From positions 22,219 to 86,218 of the forward strand of contig JADJUV010000017.1 in assembly GCA_016716885.1 (NCBI GenBank): DNA of 64,000 nucleotides, given 5' to 3'. The stretch comes from Candidatus Trichofilum aggregatum (GTDB lineage Bacteria > Chloroflexota > Anaerolineae > Promineifilales > Promineifilaceae). A model generated the notes under the pieces. It was not told the DNA's origin. It searched no databases and was given only the letters and a program-made list of their open reading frames with translations. Position 1 is the stretch's first letter; every line of letters begins with the position of its first letter. Of the stretch, positions 7,450-17,495 are shown piece by piece. Both the position numbers and the translations under genes were made by a program.

Positions 7450-10248
7450 TGGGCACGTTATACGGATTACTGAAATTGCCATCGGTGCGTACCAGCACCA
7501 ACCGGATAACATAATCACCCGTGGGGAGGGCATCCGCGTGCAGTTGCTCCAACACCCCATTATTCACCGAGGTGTTGTGGGTAGAGCCAAAGGTTGTCCA
7601 TTCGGTGGGGCTACTGCCACTGCCAATCTCCAGCTTGTAATATTGCACATCGGCGGAGCTAAAACTGGCTGTGCCCATAATGCTCACCAGCCCACTCAAC
7701 TGCGCCCCCGCGCCCGGTGAACTAATAAAATAGGTGGTTCCCGCTGGGGCTGGCGCTGAACTTCCTCCCGTATCACCTCCATCCGAACTACCACCTGCTA
7801 CACCACCGCCCGCGGCCGCGCGCACCACATCCACCGGGCAATTCACTGGCGGGGCCATCTGGTAGCCCGACCCGGATGCCCAACGACGCGCCCGCACCTC
7901 GTCCGGGTAAAACGGGGTACGGGCAAAAAGAGACGCGTTTGTGACCCGGCAGGCGGAGTGGCTCCACTCACCACACAATACGTGGGCACAGGCGCTTGTG
8001 TGCCATCATCCAGGGCGGGTAGATTGACCATCACCGCCGAGGCATCACCCAGGGGCAAAACGGTGAGCGTCCAGGCTCCCGGATTGCTGGTCATATCCGG
8101 TACATACCCCAGGCGACTCACCCCACGCAATGGGCCACTCACCAGAAACAGATCGGTGCGCCAGGAAGCACAGGCTGTGCCACCCGTGCTTGAGGGCAAA
8201 CAGACGCGCCTCTCTTCAATGTTCGGTGGCGCAGGAAAATCAAATGGGGGTGGTTGACCATTGACCCATAAACTGGCCTGCATCTGTGGGGTGTTGTAAA
8301 TGGTGTTCATGATGGTTTGCCACAGGGGAGCGGCTCCACGTACCCCGGAGAGCAACTGCATGGGGTGACCGTCGGTATTGCCCACCCACACTCCCACTAC
8401 CACACCGGGGGTATAACCGATAGTCCAGTCGTCGCGGTAATCATTGGTTGTGCCCGTTTTCGCGGCCGCGGGGAAAGGCAACTCCAACGGATTACCTCGC
8501 CCAAAAGCGGGCAGACGGGCACGATCATCATCAAGGATGTGGGTAATGATGTAGGCGACACGCGGATCAATGGCATTGGTAGTCAAAAACCGCTCCCGTT
8601 GCACATCATAAACCACATTACCGCGTCCATCCACAATTTTTAGCACACTGGTGAGCATAGGCCGCTGCCCCTGATTCGCCAGGGTGGCATACGCCTGGGT
8701 CATCTCCAGCAAAGGCACTTCGCCCCCACCCAGCGTCAGCGCCAGACCATAAAAACCGGGTTGCTCTTGTAACGATTCCACCCCCATCCGCCGGGCGGTG
8801 GCGATAACGGTGCTGATACCCACATCACGCATCAACTGGATGGGGGGTATGTTGTAACTGTTAGCCAGGGCATCCCGGAAAAGGGTGGGGCCGTGGAAGG
8901 TGCCGGAGTAGTTGCGCGGTTGCATCAGTTCGCCGCCGCCCAGGTCCACTTTGATGGGCACATCCCAGAGGACATCGCCGGTGGTCCAGCCATTTTCCAT
9001 CGCGGCCGCGTAGGTAATCGGCTTAAACGATGAGCCGGGCTGGCGGGGCATGAGGGAGACATTCACCTGCCCGTCAATGGCCTCATCAAAATAGTTGAGA
9101 CTACCCACCATAGCCAAAATCTCACCCGTACCCGGTTTCATCACCACCACCGAGGCATTGTTCACATCATGGGGTTGGGCATTCAGGGCAATCCATTCCC
9201 GCGCCGCCTGCTCCGAAAAATGTTGTACATTCAAATCGAGGCTGGTGGTAATTTGCCACCCCCCTTTGATCAGCGCGTCGGGGCCATACCGCTGTTCCAG
9301 AAAATTTTGTACATACAAGACAAAATGGGCCGCTTCCAGCGTTTTACTGCTGGCTTCGGTTTGTACCGGGATTAACGGCGCGAGAACGATCACTTCCGCT
9401 TTGGCGACTTCGGCATCGAGTTGGCTGATGACTCCGTCCAGCACCATCAGGTCCAGAATAAATACTTGCCGCTCCTTGGCCGTCTCAAAATTGGTGTACG
9501 GATCATAGAGCAGAGGGGATTGGGGTAAACCAGCCAGGAACGCGGCTTCACCCAGGGTGATGTTGGCGGCGGGTTTGCCCAGGTAGGTTTGCGCGGCCGC
9601 TTCAATGCCATACGCCAGGTTGCCGTAATAAATCTCATTGAGATACATCTGTAAGATGTCCTCTTTGCTCCGCTGTTGGGTCAGGATGAAAGCCAGGAAA
9701 ATCTCGCGGACTTTGCGCTCGTAGCTCACACCAACCCGTTCTTCGTAGCTGAAGGCGATGTGGCGCACGAGTTGTTGGGTGATGGTGCTGGCCCCCACCG
9801 GCCGACCATCGGCGGTTTGGGAGTTACGCAGGAGCGCGGCCGCGATGGCCGCCGGATCAAAACCAGGGTTGCTCCAAAACGTGTCATCCTCCACCGTGAC
9901 GGTGGCGGCTTTGATATTTTCTGGGATTTCGTTGCTCGCCAGCCAGCGGCGTTTTTCCACCACGGTTAGCTCAAACAGAAGTTCACCGTTGCGATCATAG
10001 TAGCGTGGTGTGCCGCCTGGCCCTTGGCCCTGGTAAGCCACCACCTGATCAATCGCCCCTTTGAGTTCGTTGCTCAGGTAGATGTAGACTCCCCCGGCCA
10101 GGATAACCCCCATCATCCCACCGAGAAGAATCATTTGGAAGAAGAGTAAGACGGCGCGGCCGCAGCCTCTCGCTACCCGTTTACCTGGGGTGGGCGGGGG
10201 CGGGGCCGGTTTAGCGGGCTTCTGGTAATGGAATTCGTAGCGACTCAT
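7433..10248 (-). CDS. PBP1A-family bifunctional peptidoglycan synthase, frameshifted near the C terminus
   Basis: After a Pro-rich cytoplasmic start there is one membrane helix (about residues 30-55). Next comes a GT51 transglycosylase domain with catalytic-Glu motif EDDTFWSNPGFD and GASTITQQLVRHI, then a transpeptidase domain with SSFK (SxxK), SYN (SxN) and KTG (in AAKTGTTNDYRDDW). It polymerises and cross-links peptidoglycan outside the membrane. At about 7945-7975 the frame changes. The downstream frame supplies a plausible end of about 170 residues: a Cys-containing segment, a Gly/Ser-rich linker (AAAGGGVAGGSSDGGDTGG) and an Ig-like beta domain. One indel therefore probably separates them. 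The ATG at 10248 is preferred to an upstream TTG. Confidence 0.85.
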
Positions 10249-10302
10249 ACCCAAATAATACCGGGAGATGTGAAAATGTGGTATATGTGGGGGGGAGTTG
10301 CG

Positions 10303-10378
10303 AGGTTGCGGTTGCGAGTTGCGAGTGCGGTGCGAGTGCAGTGAGTGCTGAGTGCTGAGTGCTGAGTGCGTGGGGTGT
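10303..10378. repeat. Heptamer tandem array in PBP1A leader
   Basis: This tract upstream of the minus-strand PBP gene is built from degenerate heptamers (GTTGCGA, then GAGTGCT in about four near-perfect copies). Similar arrays precede several other genes in the window. No coding potential is evident. Confidence 0.75.
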
Positions 10379-10400
10379 GTTTCCCATGGGTTGAGCCATC

Positions 10401-10463
10401 AGTGCCTGGCACGGGGCAGGCGAACCTGGTCACAACACAACTTACCGCCCCGTGCCAGGCACT
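10401..10463. repeat. 63-bp inverted-repeat element, copy 1
   Basis: AGTGCCTGGCACGGGGC (10401-10417) and its exact reverse complement (10447-10463) enclose a 29-base spacer. An inverted second copy at 30437-30499 has the same arm and spacer lengths, and its spacer is also similar, so this is a dispersed element and not just a terminator. Confidence 0.85.
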
Positions 10464-10535
10464 TCACACAACGACACCAGTTTCTTTCTCCGCGCCCTCT
10501 GCGTCTCTGCGGTTATTATTCTTCAAGGAGTCAAA

Positions 10536-11156
10536 ATGAAAATTGCTGTTTTTGGTGCTACCGGTGGTACCGGCCGCCAGATTGTTCAACAAGCTTTGGC
10601 CGCTGGGCATGAGATCAAAGCTTTAGTGCGTGATCCCGGCAAACTTGACATAACGGATGAGCGTTTGTCCCTGATCCAGGGGGATGTGCTTAACCATGAC
10701 AAAGTGGCCGAGACACTGATAGGTACTGAAGCCGTGATTTGTAGCCTGGGTAACACCGCCAACAACCCGGAAATGATTGTGTCCAGAGGGACTGAGGTGA
10801 TTGTGCAAATGATGGAGATGGGTCCGCGGCCGCGGCGTCTCATCGTCATTACATCCCTCGGCGTAGGTGACAGCAAAAACCAGGTTCCCTTCGTCTTCAA
10901 AATGCTGGCTAAAACCATCCTGCGCCAGGCCATGCAAGACAAAGAGACCCAGGAAGCCCTGGTACGGGCCAGTAACCTGGACTGGATCATTGTGCGGCCC
11001 GGTGGCCTTACTGATAATCCGGCTACCGGCACATACCGCTCTGGCCTGGACAAAAGCCTCATCGCCGGGCAGGTCTCCCGTGCCGATGTGGCCGCTTTTG
11101 TGTTGCAACAAGTAACGGCTGATACTTTTTTACGCCAAACACCGGGGATAACGTGA
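10536..11156 (+). CDS. Atypical SDR / NAD(P)-binding protein (NmrA or BLVRB-like)
   Basis: The 206-residue protein starts MKIAVFGATGGTGRQIVQQ, with the GxTGxxG dinucleotide-binding loop of atypical short-chain dehydrogenases. This is followed by LVRDPGKL and VICSLGN, typical of the NAD(P)H-binding flavin-reductase/NmrA-like group. The ATG at 10536 is chosen because AAGGAG lies six bases upstream; a longer in-frame extension to 10452 lacks such a signal. The substrate is unknown; these proteins act as oxidoreductases or redox sensors. It is transcribed alone, away from the PBP gene. Confidence 0.85.
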   Translation: MKIAVFGATGGTGRQIVQQALAAGHEIKALVRDPGKLDITDERLSLIQGDVLNHDKVAETLIGTEAVICSLGNTANNPEMIVSRGTEVIVQMMEMGPRPRRLIVITSLGVGDSKNQVPFVFKMLAKTILRQAMQDKETQEALVRASNLDWIIVRPGGLTDNPATGTYRSGLDKSLIAGQVSRADVAAFVLQQVTADTFLRQTPGIT

Positions 11157-11287
11157 GAACGCGGCCGCGAAACCAGGGGTGGCACGGTGGGAGCCGCGGG
11201 CCATAGCAGGGGCGGCGCGGGGGGGCGGGACAATGGCAACCCACAACTGGCCGCAACGGGCTTGACGTGGGCCTCCATGACGAGGAC

Positions 11288-11611
11288 ATGGAAATGCCAT
11301 TAATACATATTTGCCTTGGGGAAGAACACATAATCTCTGCCTCTTTTTCACGCCAACTCATGATACTGAAGGATGATAATGACGTTTTTTGGCAAATCGA
11401 CGGTAAGACAAAAGGCTCAAGAACAGGTGAGATTCATATCTGGATACGCTCTGAATTAAATGGGATATATCAACTTGTCTTTGTACGACCTGATTGGCAA
11501 CTAGTAATTGATGGAAATCCTCTTGAACCAAGTTTTTATGAGAATATAGCCCTAAACAATCATATGATTACATTATTTTATAACCAATATCGTTTTGTAT
11601 TTGAAACTTAG
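11288..11611 (+). CDS. Hypothetical small protein
   Basis: This protein of about 107 residues (MEMPLIHICLGEEHIIS onward) is unlike its neighbours in being AT-rich with loose codon use, which suggests recent acquisition or a non-conserved gene. An alternative ATG lies at 11267 and another at 11294, the last with better spacing from GAGGA at 11282-11286. It is predicted to be beta-rich, with many aromatic residues. I recognise no family. The preceding 100 bases are very GC-rich and unlike it. Confidence 0.45.
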   Translation: MEMPLIHICLGEEHIISASFSRQLMILKDDNDVFWQIDGKTKGSRTGEIHIWIRSELNGIYQLVFVRPDWQLVIDGNPLEPSFYENIALNNHMITLFYNQYRFVFET

Positions 11612-11682
11612 CTTGTAAGTCCTGAGCTGGTATTTTTTGTGCCTTTCACTATGCCAAGTGTTCCCCTCTTTTCCCCAAAATA

Positions 11683-11719
11683 AAACGTGACGGCCATTCC
11701 AGAAATGGCCGCCACGTTT
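11683..11719. terminator. Terminator hairpin for the Asp-box protein gene
   Basis: The arms 11683-11697 and 11705-11719 pair over 15 positions with one mismatch and a seven-base loop. In the minus direction the stem is followed by a T-rich run, which suits termination of the gene ending at 11757. Confidence 0.65.
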
Positions 11720-11756
11720 CATAACCACGCAATTACGTTACCGCTGAAAAGGGTCG

Positions 11757-14700
11757 CTAGTTCCTCAACACAAGCGGCAAGTACAGATTTTGCACCGCCT
11801 CACCCAGGCTGGTGCTATTCAACATCACTACCTCTGTCACCGCACTATTCAAGGCTGACGTAAAGGTAACGTGCGCCATGTCCGAACTGCCGGAACCAAC
11901 CACCACATACACTTCCACCGTGGTACTCGCACCTACAGCTAACGCCACACTGGCCGTGCTGGCTGTGGTTGTCCAGGTGTTATTAGAAATACCCACCGAG
12001 AACGTATCGGCGAAATCGCCCGTATTGGTCACGGCAATGGTGTAGGTAATCGTCTCGCCCACGTAGGCACTGCCACTATCATCATCCGAGGTGGTAATGT
12101 CAGGATGGGCCAGTGAGTTAGTTGTACCCGTTGCCGTATACACCAACGTCGGGCTGGTGACAGACGTGATGGTCAAGGTGAACTCATCACTCACATTGAT
12201 ACTATTGGGGACCGTGACTTGCACCGAAACGGTCGTGGTGGAGTTAATGCCCATGCTCAACGAAGAGGGGGTCAACAGGGTGGTGGGCCAACTGTTGCCA
12301 GAGATAGCCACATTGTAGTTGTCCGCCTGGATGACATTGTAGAACAAGAAGTCATGCACCACCTGAGTATTCGGGCTGGCTTCTATTTCGCTTTCGCGGG
12401 GAGCGACCACGGCGTACACCGTGCTCACTGGGCCATAGGGCAACGGCCACACATAGGCCCCACGGGAGCGGGTGAAGACGGCCAACGTCGTCGCCCCCCG
12501 GTCAATGGACATATCCCACACCATCACGTGCGGAATGCCATTCTCGAAGCGGTACCAGACCGGCGAAGCGGCGTTAATGTCATCAGTGTAATACAAGCCC
12601 CAGTCCGTGCCAGCAAACACCTGTTGCGGGAAGTTGGGGTTGGCAATGATGGCGTCAACAGGAATGTTGGGCAGGTTGCCGGTCTTATTGGCCCAGGTAA
12701 ACGAGGCACAGTTAGCCGTGCAAGTCACGCGGAAAACATGCCCTGGTGTTCCTGGGGTATTTTGATCAAAACCACCCACAGCGGCGTAGGCCACCAGCGG
12801 ATTAGCCGGGCTACTGGCAACGTCCAGAATGGGCCGATTGGGTAGAACGGCATTGCTTCCGGTCACATTGACCCAGGTGGCGGAATTGGGGACACCGGTG
12901 CCCAGGCCAAAACCAAATTGCACATTACCGTCATTGGTACCAACGACCGCCATGCTGTCATCTGAGTAGGCAAAAGCCAACTGATTGATGAAGGAGCGAT
13001 CCGCTAATGTGTTTTTGGTCAGGTCAGGGCTGTTGACAAACCAGGTCGTGCTGGGATAACCACCCTGGATGGATTCCCAAATACGCTCGCTACCGGCAAT
13101 CAAATGATCACAGGTGGCCGTCGTACATTCCTTGTAAATCTCATAGGGGAAGAGGAAGCTAATTCGATCCGAAGCCCAACCGCCCACACTCGCCAACGGT
13201 GTACTGAACGGCCCGCTCAGGGCTACGCGCAGGCCACCATTTTGTGTTTCCATGTACCAGCGTTGAGCCTGCACCGGTTCGATGCGGGCGTAAACACCAT
13301 CACCACCCAGCCGCTGTTGCCACTGAATGGGGCCAGGGTTGCCCGTCCAAACGGCCACCGAAGAGCCGTTATCTTGTGCCCCAGCGATAATGCCCGGATT
13401 GGATGAGTAAGCAAAGTTGGCCGTAATGTCGCCACCATAGAACTCAATCGTACCCAGGGTGTCATTCAAGGAGATGAAAGTAGGCGTAGCCGAATTGGCA
13501 TTGGAGCTATACCACATGCCCCCGTCATTGCCAATCAACAAATTAGAGGACGAGTTACCAACGAAGGCTCGGGCATGTTGATCGACATGGACAAAACCAC
13601 CACAATAACCGGTAGTTACATTGCTAAACGTTGTGCCCCCATTCGTGGTTTTGTACACGTCAATCATGCTCAGGAACACAGTATCTGAGTTGTTGGGGTC
13701 TACGGTGACACCCGCGTTGTACCAGGTCTGACCAATACCACCAGTACATCCGGCGGCGGTGAAGGTACCTGGATTGGCCTGTTGTGTCCAGGTTGTACCC
13801 CCATCAACGGTACGCCAGACGCCTCTGGTAGCACTACCATTGGTGTTATCGGCCACCTGAGCATAGATAACTTGCTGGTTGCTGGGAGCCATAGCCAGAT
13901 CAATACGCCCAACCTGGTCATTAGCCGGATCACCATCGCCGGTACCGGTGGGCCAACCCGTGTTCAGGAGAGACCAGGAAGCCGGGCAGCCAGAGGCCGG
14001 AACCGTGGTGCGATAAACACCATTGGCGCCGGTGTTACCCAGGTCAGGCTGTACGGGGGTGGGGAATCCGCGGGTACCAACGGCCGCGTAAAGGGTGGTG
14101 TTGGCACCATCGTCACGCACGAGAAGACCGGTGATGTCCTGGCGTTGGGTAGCGTGGGCATTGGTTACACAGGGGCCAGTCCAGTTAGTGCCGGCATCGT
14201 AGGAGAAATAAAGACCTGTTTTCGTCCCGACGATAACCTTATTGCTATTGTTGGGATCAACTTGCACCTTGCCAATGGCTTGATACTGAGGATAGCCGGT
14301 GGTGGGGTAGTTGGGAATAAAAACGGATTCCCCCAAGACAGTCCAGGTTGCCCCGGCATCGGTGCTTTTGAGCAAACCAGAACCACCAAAGGAATAGGAA
14401 CCATAACGGAGGTCGCCGGTTCCAGCGTAAATGGTGTTGGTGTTGTTGGGATCAATGATGATATCGCCGATGGCAATGTTGTTGATATGCAGGGCATCGG
14501 TGACATTAGTCCAGGTGGTGGCGGCGCTACAACAGTTGGTGGTTTTCCACACGCCACCGCCATCGGAGCCGATGTAGACGACGGCGGTGTTGCTGGGGTC
14601 TACGGCAATGACGTTGGTGCGACCGGCGACGTTGCGGCCGCTTTGCAATAACGGCAATGGCCCGACAAAGGTGAAGCTATTGGGGTCCAGGGTAAGGGGT

Positions 14701-15059
14701 GCATTTGGCCCTCTACTGCTGGCATATTCACCACCCGGCATACCGCTGGGGACGAAGCGATCTTGCTCGGCTGCATCCAGGAGCCAGTTGGGATCAAAAT
14801 GGAAGGTAGGATAGGTGTAACGGGTGGCCCAATAATCACTCATACCCAGTAAGGCCACCGTTTCGTCATAAGGGTTACCGGCTTTGTAGGCTTCGCGCCC
14901 CTCAGCCGAGAGAATGAGCGCTTCTTCCGGGCCAGATTCATTGGCTACCAGGGCATCCTGGCTCAGATCAATCGATTGCCGGATGAACAGCACTGCACCG
15001 ACAAAAAACAAGAATAGTATCATTTGTCCCGCTAGGACGCGGCCGCGTGACTTCGACAT
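11757..15059 (-). CDS. Secreted Asp-box (BNR/VPS10-like beta-propeller) protein
   Basis: The 1100-residue exported protein has an N-terminal hydrophobic segment (MILFLFFVGAVLFI, about 13-26) that acts as signal or anchor. Roughly residues 120-860 form a propeller rich in Asp-box motifs such as STDAGATWT, YDAGTNWTG and VDGGTTWTQ, as in sialidases and sortilin-like domains. Catalytic residues of sialidases are not evident, so an adhesive or binding role is as likely. Two Ig-like/CARDB-type domains follow. The C terminus ends NLYLPLVLRN, a tail I associate with exported Chloroflexota proteins. GGAGG lies seven bases before the ATG at 15059. It is monocistronic, with a terminator at 11683-11719. 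Confidence 0.8.
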   Translation of the reverse strand: MSKSRGRVLAGQMILFLFFVGAVLFIRQSIDLSQDALVANESGPEEALILSAEGREAYKAGNPYDETVALLGMSDYWATRYTYPTFHFDPNWLLDAAEQDRFVPSGMPGGEYASSRGPNAPLTLDPNSFTFVGPLPLLQSGRNVAGRTNVIAVDPSNTAVVYIGSDGGGVWKTTNCCSAATTWTNVTDALHINNIAIGDIIIDPNNTNTIYAGTGDLRYGSYSFGGSGLLKSTDAGATWTVLGESVFIPNYPTTGYPQYQAIGKVQVDPNNSNKVIVGTKTGLYFSYDAGTNWTGPCVTNAHATQRQDITGLLVRDDGANTTLYAAVGTRGFPTPVQPDLGNTGANGVYRTTVPASGCPASWSLLNTGWPTGTGDGDPANDQVGRIDLAMAPSNQQVIYAQVADNTNGSATRGVWRTVDGGTTWTQQANPGTFTAAGCTGGIGQTWYNAGVTVDPNNSDTVFLSMIDVYKTTNGGTTFSNVTTGYCGGFVHVDQHARAFVGNSSSNLLIGNDGGMWYSSNANSATPTFISLNDTLGTIEFYGGDITANFAYSSNPGIIAGAQDNGSSVAVWTGNPGPIQWQQRLGGDGVYARIEPVQAQRWYMETQNGGLRVALSGPFSTPLASVGGWASDRISFLFPYEIYKECTTATCDHLIAGSERIWESIQGGYPSTTWFVNSPDLTKNTLADRSFINQLAFAYSDDSMAVVGTNDGNVQFGFGLGTGVPNSATWVNVTGSNAVLPNRPILDVASSPANPLVAYAAVGGFDQNTPGTPGHVFRVTCTANCASFTWANKTGNLPNIPVDAIIANPNFPQQVFAGTDWGLYYTDDINAASPVWYRFENGIPHVMVWDMSIDRGATTLAVFTRSRGAYVWPLPYGPVSTVYAVVAPRESEIEASPNTQVVHDFLFYNVIQADNYNVAISGNSWPTTLLTPSSLSMGINSTTTVSVQVTVPNSINVSDEFTLTITSVTSPTLVYTATGTTNSLAHPDITTSDDDSGSAYVGETITYTIAVTNTGDFADTFSVGISNNTWTTTASTASVALAVGASTTVEVYVVVGSGSSDMAHVTFTSALNSAVTEVVMLNSTSLGEAVQNLYLPLVLRN

Positions 15060-15174
15060 ATAAGCCTCCTCTCTGGTTTATGGGTAGAACAACGGATCAA
15101 CAATGGGGTCAAGTTCGACAATCATCTAATTATAGCGACAAGCCAGGCAAAGAGGAATAAACAGATTAGCTTTT

Positions 15175-15202
15175 TTGTTAAACGCCTGCACCCTACTATA
15201 AT
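15175..15202 (+). promoter_or_regulatory. Candidate promoter for the acidic small protein
   Basis: TTGTTA (15175-15180) and a perfect TATAAT (15197-15202) are separated by 16 bases. Transcription would start near 15209, giving a leader of about 140 bases that contains an imperfect hairpin (about 15243-15294). Confidence 0.45.
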
Positions 15203-15346
15203 CGGTTTTCGCTGAAAGCCGGACTTTTACGCCAGTAACAGAGAGGATGGCAACAGGCAGTCTGGACCTGATGATGTTGCCTGCCATCCCTGGTGTTTTA
15301 CGAATTGTGTGGACAGCCAAATCACAACCGAAGGAGTTAATTTATC

Positions 15347-15655
15347 ATGGGATACGCAATTGAGTTTGAATATAGTTTTGGCATTCGTTACCCTTCCGGG
15401 GAAACCCGCGAAGGTGGGGCTAACGCGTTGGTGAGCATTGACACAGCCGACGCCGAAGCATTAGGGCCAATTGATTTGTATGCGATTGCTTATGAATCAG
15501 TCTTGGATGAAGTTGAAGCCATTTGGGGCGAAGAAGAAGAAGTCGCCACTTTACCCGATATTACGATTTCTATTCGCAACCTGACGGTTGATGATGAATT
15601 CGACGAATCCGAGTATTTTGACAACGAGGATGAGGAAGAAGAAGACGAAGCGTAG
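15347..15655 (+). CDS. Hypothetical small acidic protein
   Basis: The 102-residue protein begins MGYAIEFEYSFGIRYP and ends in a strongly acidic tail of Asp and Glu (DNEDEEEEDEA). It has no membrane helix or Cys. AAGGAG lies about 13 bases before the ATG, and a candidate promoter lies at 15175-15202. It ends just before a UUCG-loop hairpin. I recognise no family; acidic tails of this kind occur in proteins that bind basic partners or metal ions, but this is speculation. Confidence 0.65.
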   Translation: MGYAIEFEYSFGIRYPSGETREGGANALVSIDTADAEALGPIDLYAIAYESVLDEVEAIWGEEEEVATLPDITISIRNLTVDDEFDESEYFDNEDEEEEDEA

Positions 15656-15667
15656 TTCACCATTTGT

Positions 15668-15700
15668 AGATTGGTTCAGTCTTCGAGACTGAACCAATCT
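15668..15700. terminator. Hairpin with TTCGA loop
   Basis: Perfect 14-bp arms (15668-15681/15687-15700) enclose TTCGA. There is no T-tract after it. A similar palindrome with the same AGATTG start and AGTCTTC core sits at 47166-47198, so it may belong to a small dispersed family as well as ending this transcript. Confidence 0.65.
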
Positions 15701-15716
15701 TAAGACAGTTCACCCC

Positions 15717-17370
15717 ATGTCTTATTTGCTCTTTCCCGGTCGGCATTTGTTAAATACGACGTTTCAGGCCCGTTATTTGCGGGGTGTGTTACAAATGCCA
15801 CCGGGGGAGTTGCAATTTTGGGGAACCGCGGCCGCGACCCCCGCCTCTCCCCTCAACCAGATCATCTTCGCCGTTACCTCGGCCAACCAACAACATTCCC
15901 GCTACAACCCCATTCCCGTTCCATGTCCGGGCCATCGGTCTGGACCGCTTTGCCCGTGACCTGGAGATGAGCCTGGGCATCCAGTACCGCATCTTCGGCA
16001 TTCCCCACTACGACCCCACCCCCCGTTTTGCCCGCCACGTCTTGCAAGAAATCGAAGAGCAGAGCGAAGGGCAGATCGAACTCACCCCCGACAACTGTGT
16101 CGTGCTTTGCTCCACCCCAGCCGTCATCACCATGTACCAGCAGATGGGGTTTGCCATATTGCCCGCCGAGTGGAGCGAAGTAGGCAACCTGAGCGAGACA
16201 CCCCTCGACTTGTTACGCGTTTTTGTCCAGGCTGGGGAAAACTGGACAACCAACTCCCTCATCCGGGAGAAAATGGCCCCCACCACCTTTGATCTGTGGC
16301 AGGATTTCCCCGAAGTTCCCCGCCGGATTTTGCGCCTATGGCGCGACCCACTCCTCAACGATGAAGGCAGTCTCACCGAAGACCGGGATTACGCCTCTTA
16401 CGCCTATGGCATGAGCAACAACGCCATCATCAGCCTGAAATATCAGGACATCAAGGCGGCCATCGTGCCGGGCAAAATTGTGGATGAAGGCTGTGCGGAT
16501 GGTGCGTTGTTGGCGCTCATCGCTCGCGATTTTCCTGACTCTGACCTGATTGGCATTGAGATCACCGGTGAGTTTATGGCCCGTTGCCTGGAGCGGCAGA
16601 GGGCGGGCGATTTTGGCGGTACGTTCACCTATTTTCACCAGCGCAACATCACCCAGCCCATTTTTGAAGCCGGTTCCATTGACACCACCCTGTGTAATTC
16701 CACCACCCATGAACTATGGTCGTATGGGCAACAAACCAAGACATTGCAGGCATATTTAGACCTGAAATATATGCAGACGGCCAAAGGGGGGCGGCTCGTT
16801 ATCCGCGATGTAGTAGGGCCAGAAGCGGGTGATCAAGAAGTGTGGTTATGGCTCAATCGGGAAGATGGCAGCAACGAAGATATTTTTGCCGAATTTGATC
16901 AGCCCAAAGCGTTGCAGAGCCATTTGGATGCCCTTTCGACGTTGGCCCGGTTTAAGCGGTTTGCCCGTGATTTTCTGGCCGAAGACCGGAAGCGCGGCCA
17001 TCGGGGGCCGGAGACAGCGATTCAGTACCGTGAAGAAACGGTAGATGGGGTTTTGTATGTGGGGCTGAGTTTGCGCGCGGCCGCGGAGTTTCTCGCCAAA
17101 AAGGATTACACCGATAACTGGCGCAGTGAGATGCACGAGGAGTTTGCCTTTTGGGGGTTCAGCCAGTGGAAAACGGCCCTGCAAGCGGCCGGTTTCCAGG
17201 TATTAGAAAATCCCAACGAACCAACCAAAAGTTCACGGGTATACACCAATCCCTGGATTGTACAGAATCGCTGGCAAGGCAAAGCCAAACTCTTCCGGCG
17301 GGTAGGAGAGCAGTTTGAGCCACTGCCATATCCAGTCACTAACATCGTTTTGGTGGGGGAAAAAACCTGA
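15717..17370 (+). CDS. SAM-dependent methyltransferase with nucleotidyltransferase-like N-terminus, frameshifted
   Basis: The N-terminal 65 residues (MSYLLFPGRHLLNTTFQARY...) are in one frame and the rest, from HVRAIGLDRFARD, is in the next. A single base lost near 15915-15925, in a C-rich run, joins them into a protein of about 550 residues. The first part, up to about residue 200, has a GRHLLNTTFQ start reminiscent of NMN adenylyltransferases (weak inference). From about residue 245 there is a class I methyltransferase domain with IVDEGCADGALLALIA as motif I and GIEITGEF as motif II. The substrate is unknown. It stands alone between the acidic small protein and the convergent VWA gene. Confidence 0.7.
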
Positions 17371-17381
17371 AAACCAGGGAA

Positions 17382-17485
17382 AATAATTAATCGGTGAATT
17401 TGTGAATTGTTGAATGATTAATGAGGAGAAGCGTCTACCGCTTCATTAACAATTCACCCATTCAACAGTTCAACAATTAATTATT
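17382..17485. repeat. Long AT-rich inverted-repeat element flanking VWA gene, copy 1
   Basis: Imperfect arms of about 48 bases run from AATAATTAAT to ATTAATTATT and contain repeated GTGAATTGTTGAAT units. A related element at 20551-20642 lies on the other side of the VWA gene. Confidence 0.75.
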
Positions 17486-17495
17486 CATCTTCCCT

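Noticed and set aside
13782..14651. Rightward 289-residue open frame
   Set aside because: It is antisense to the Asp-box protein, Gly/Thr/Val-rich because of the repeated motifs, with no ribosome-binding site.
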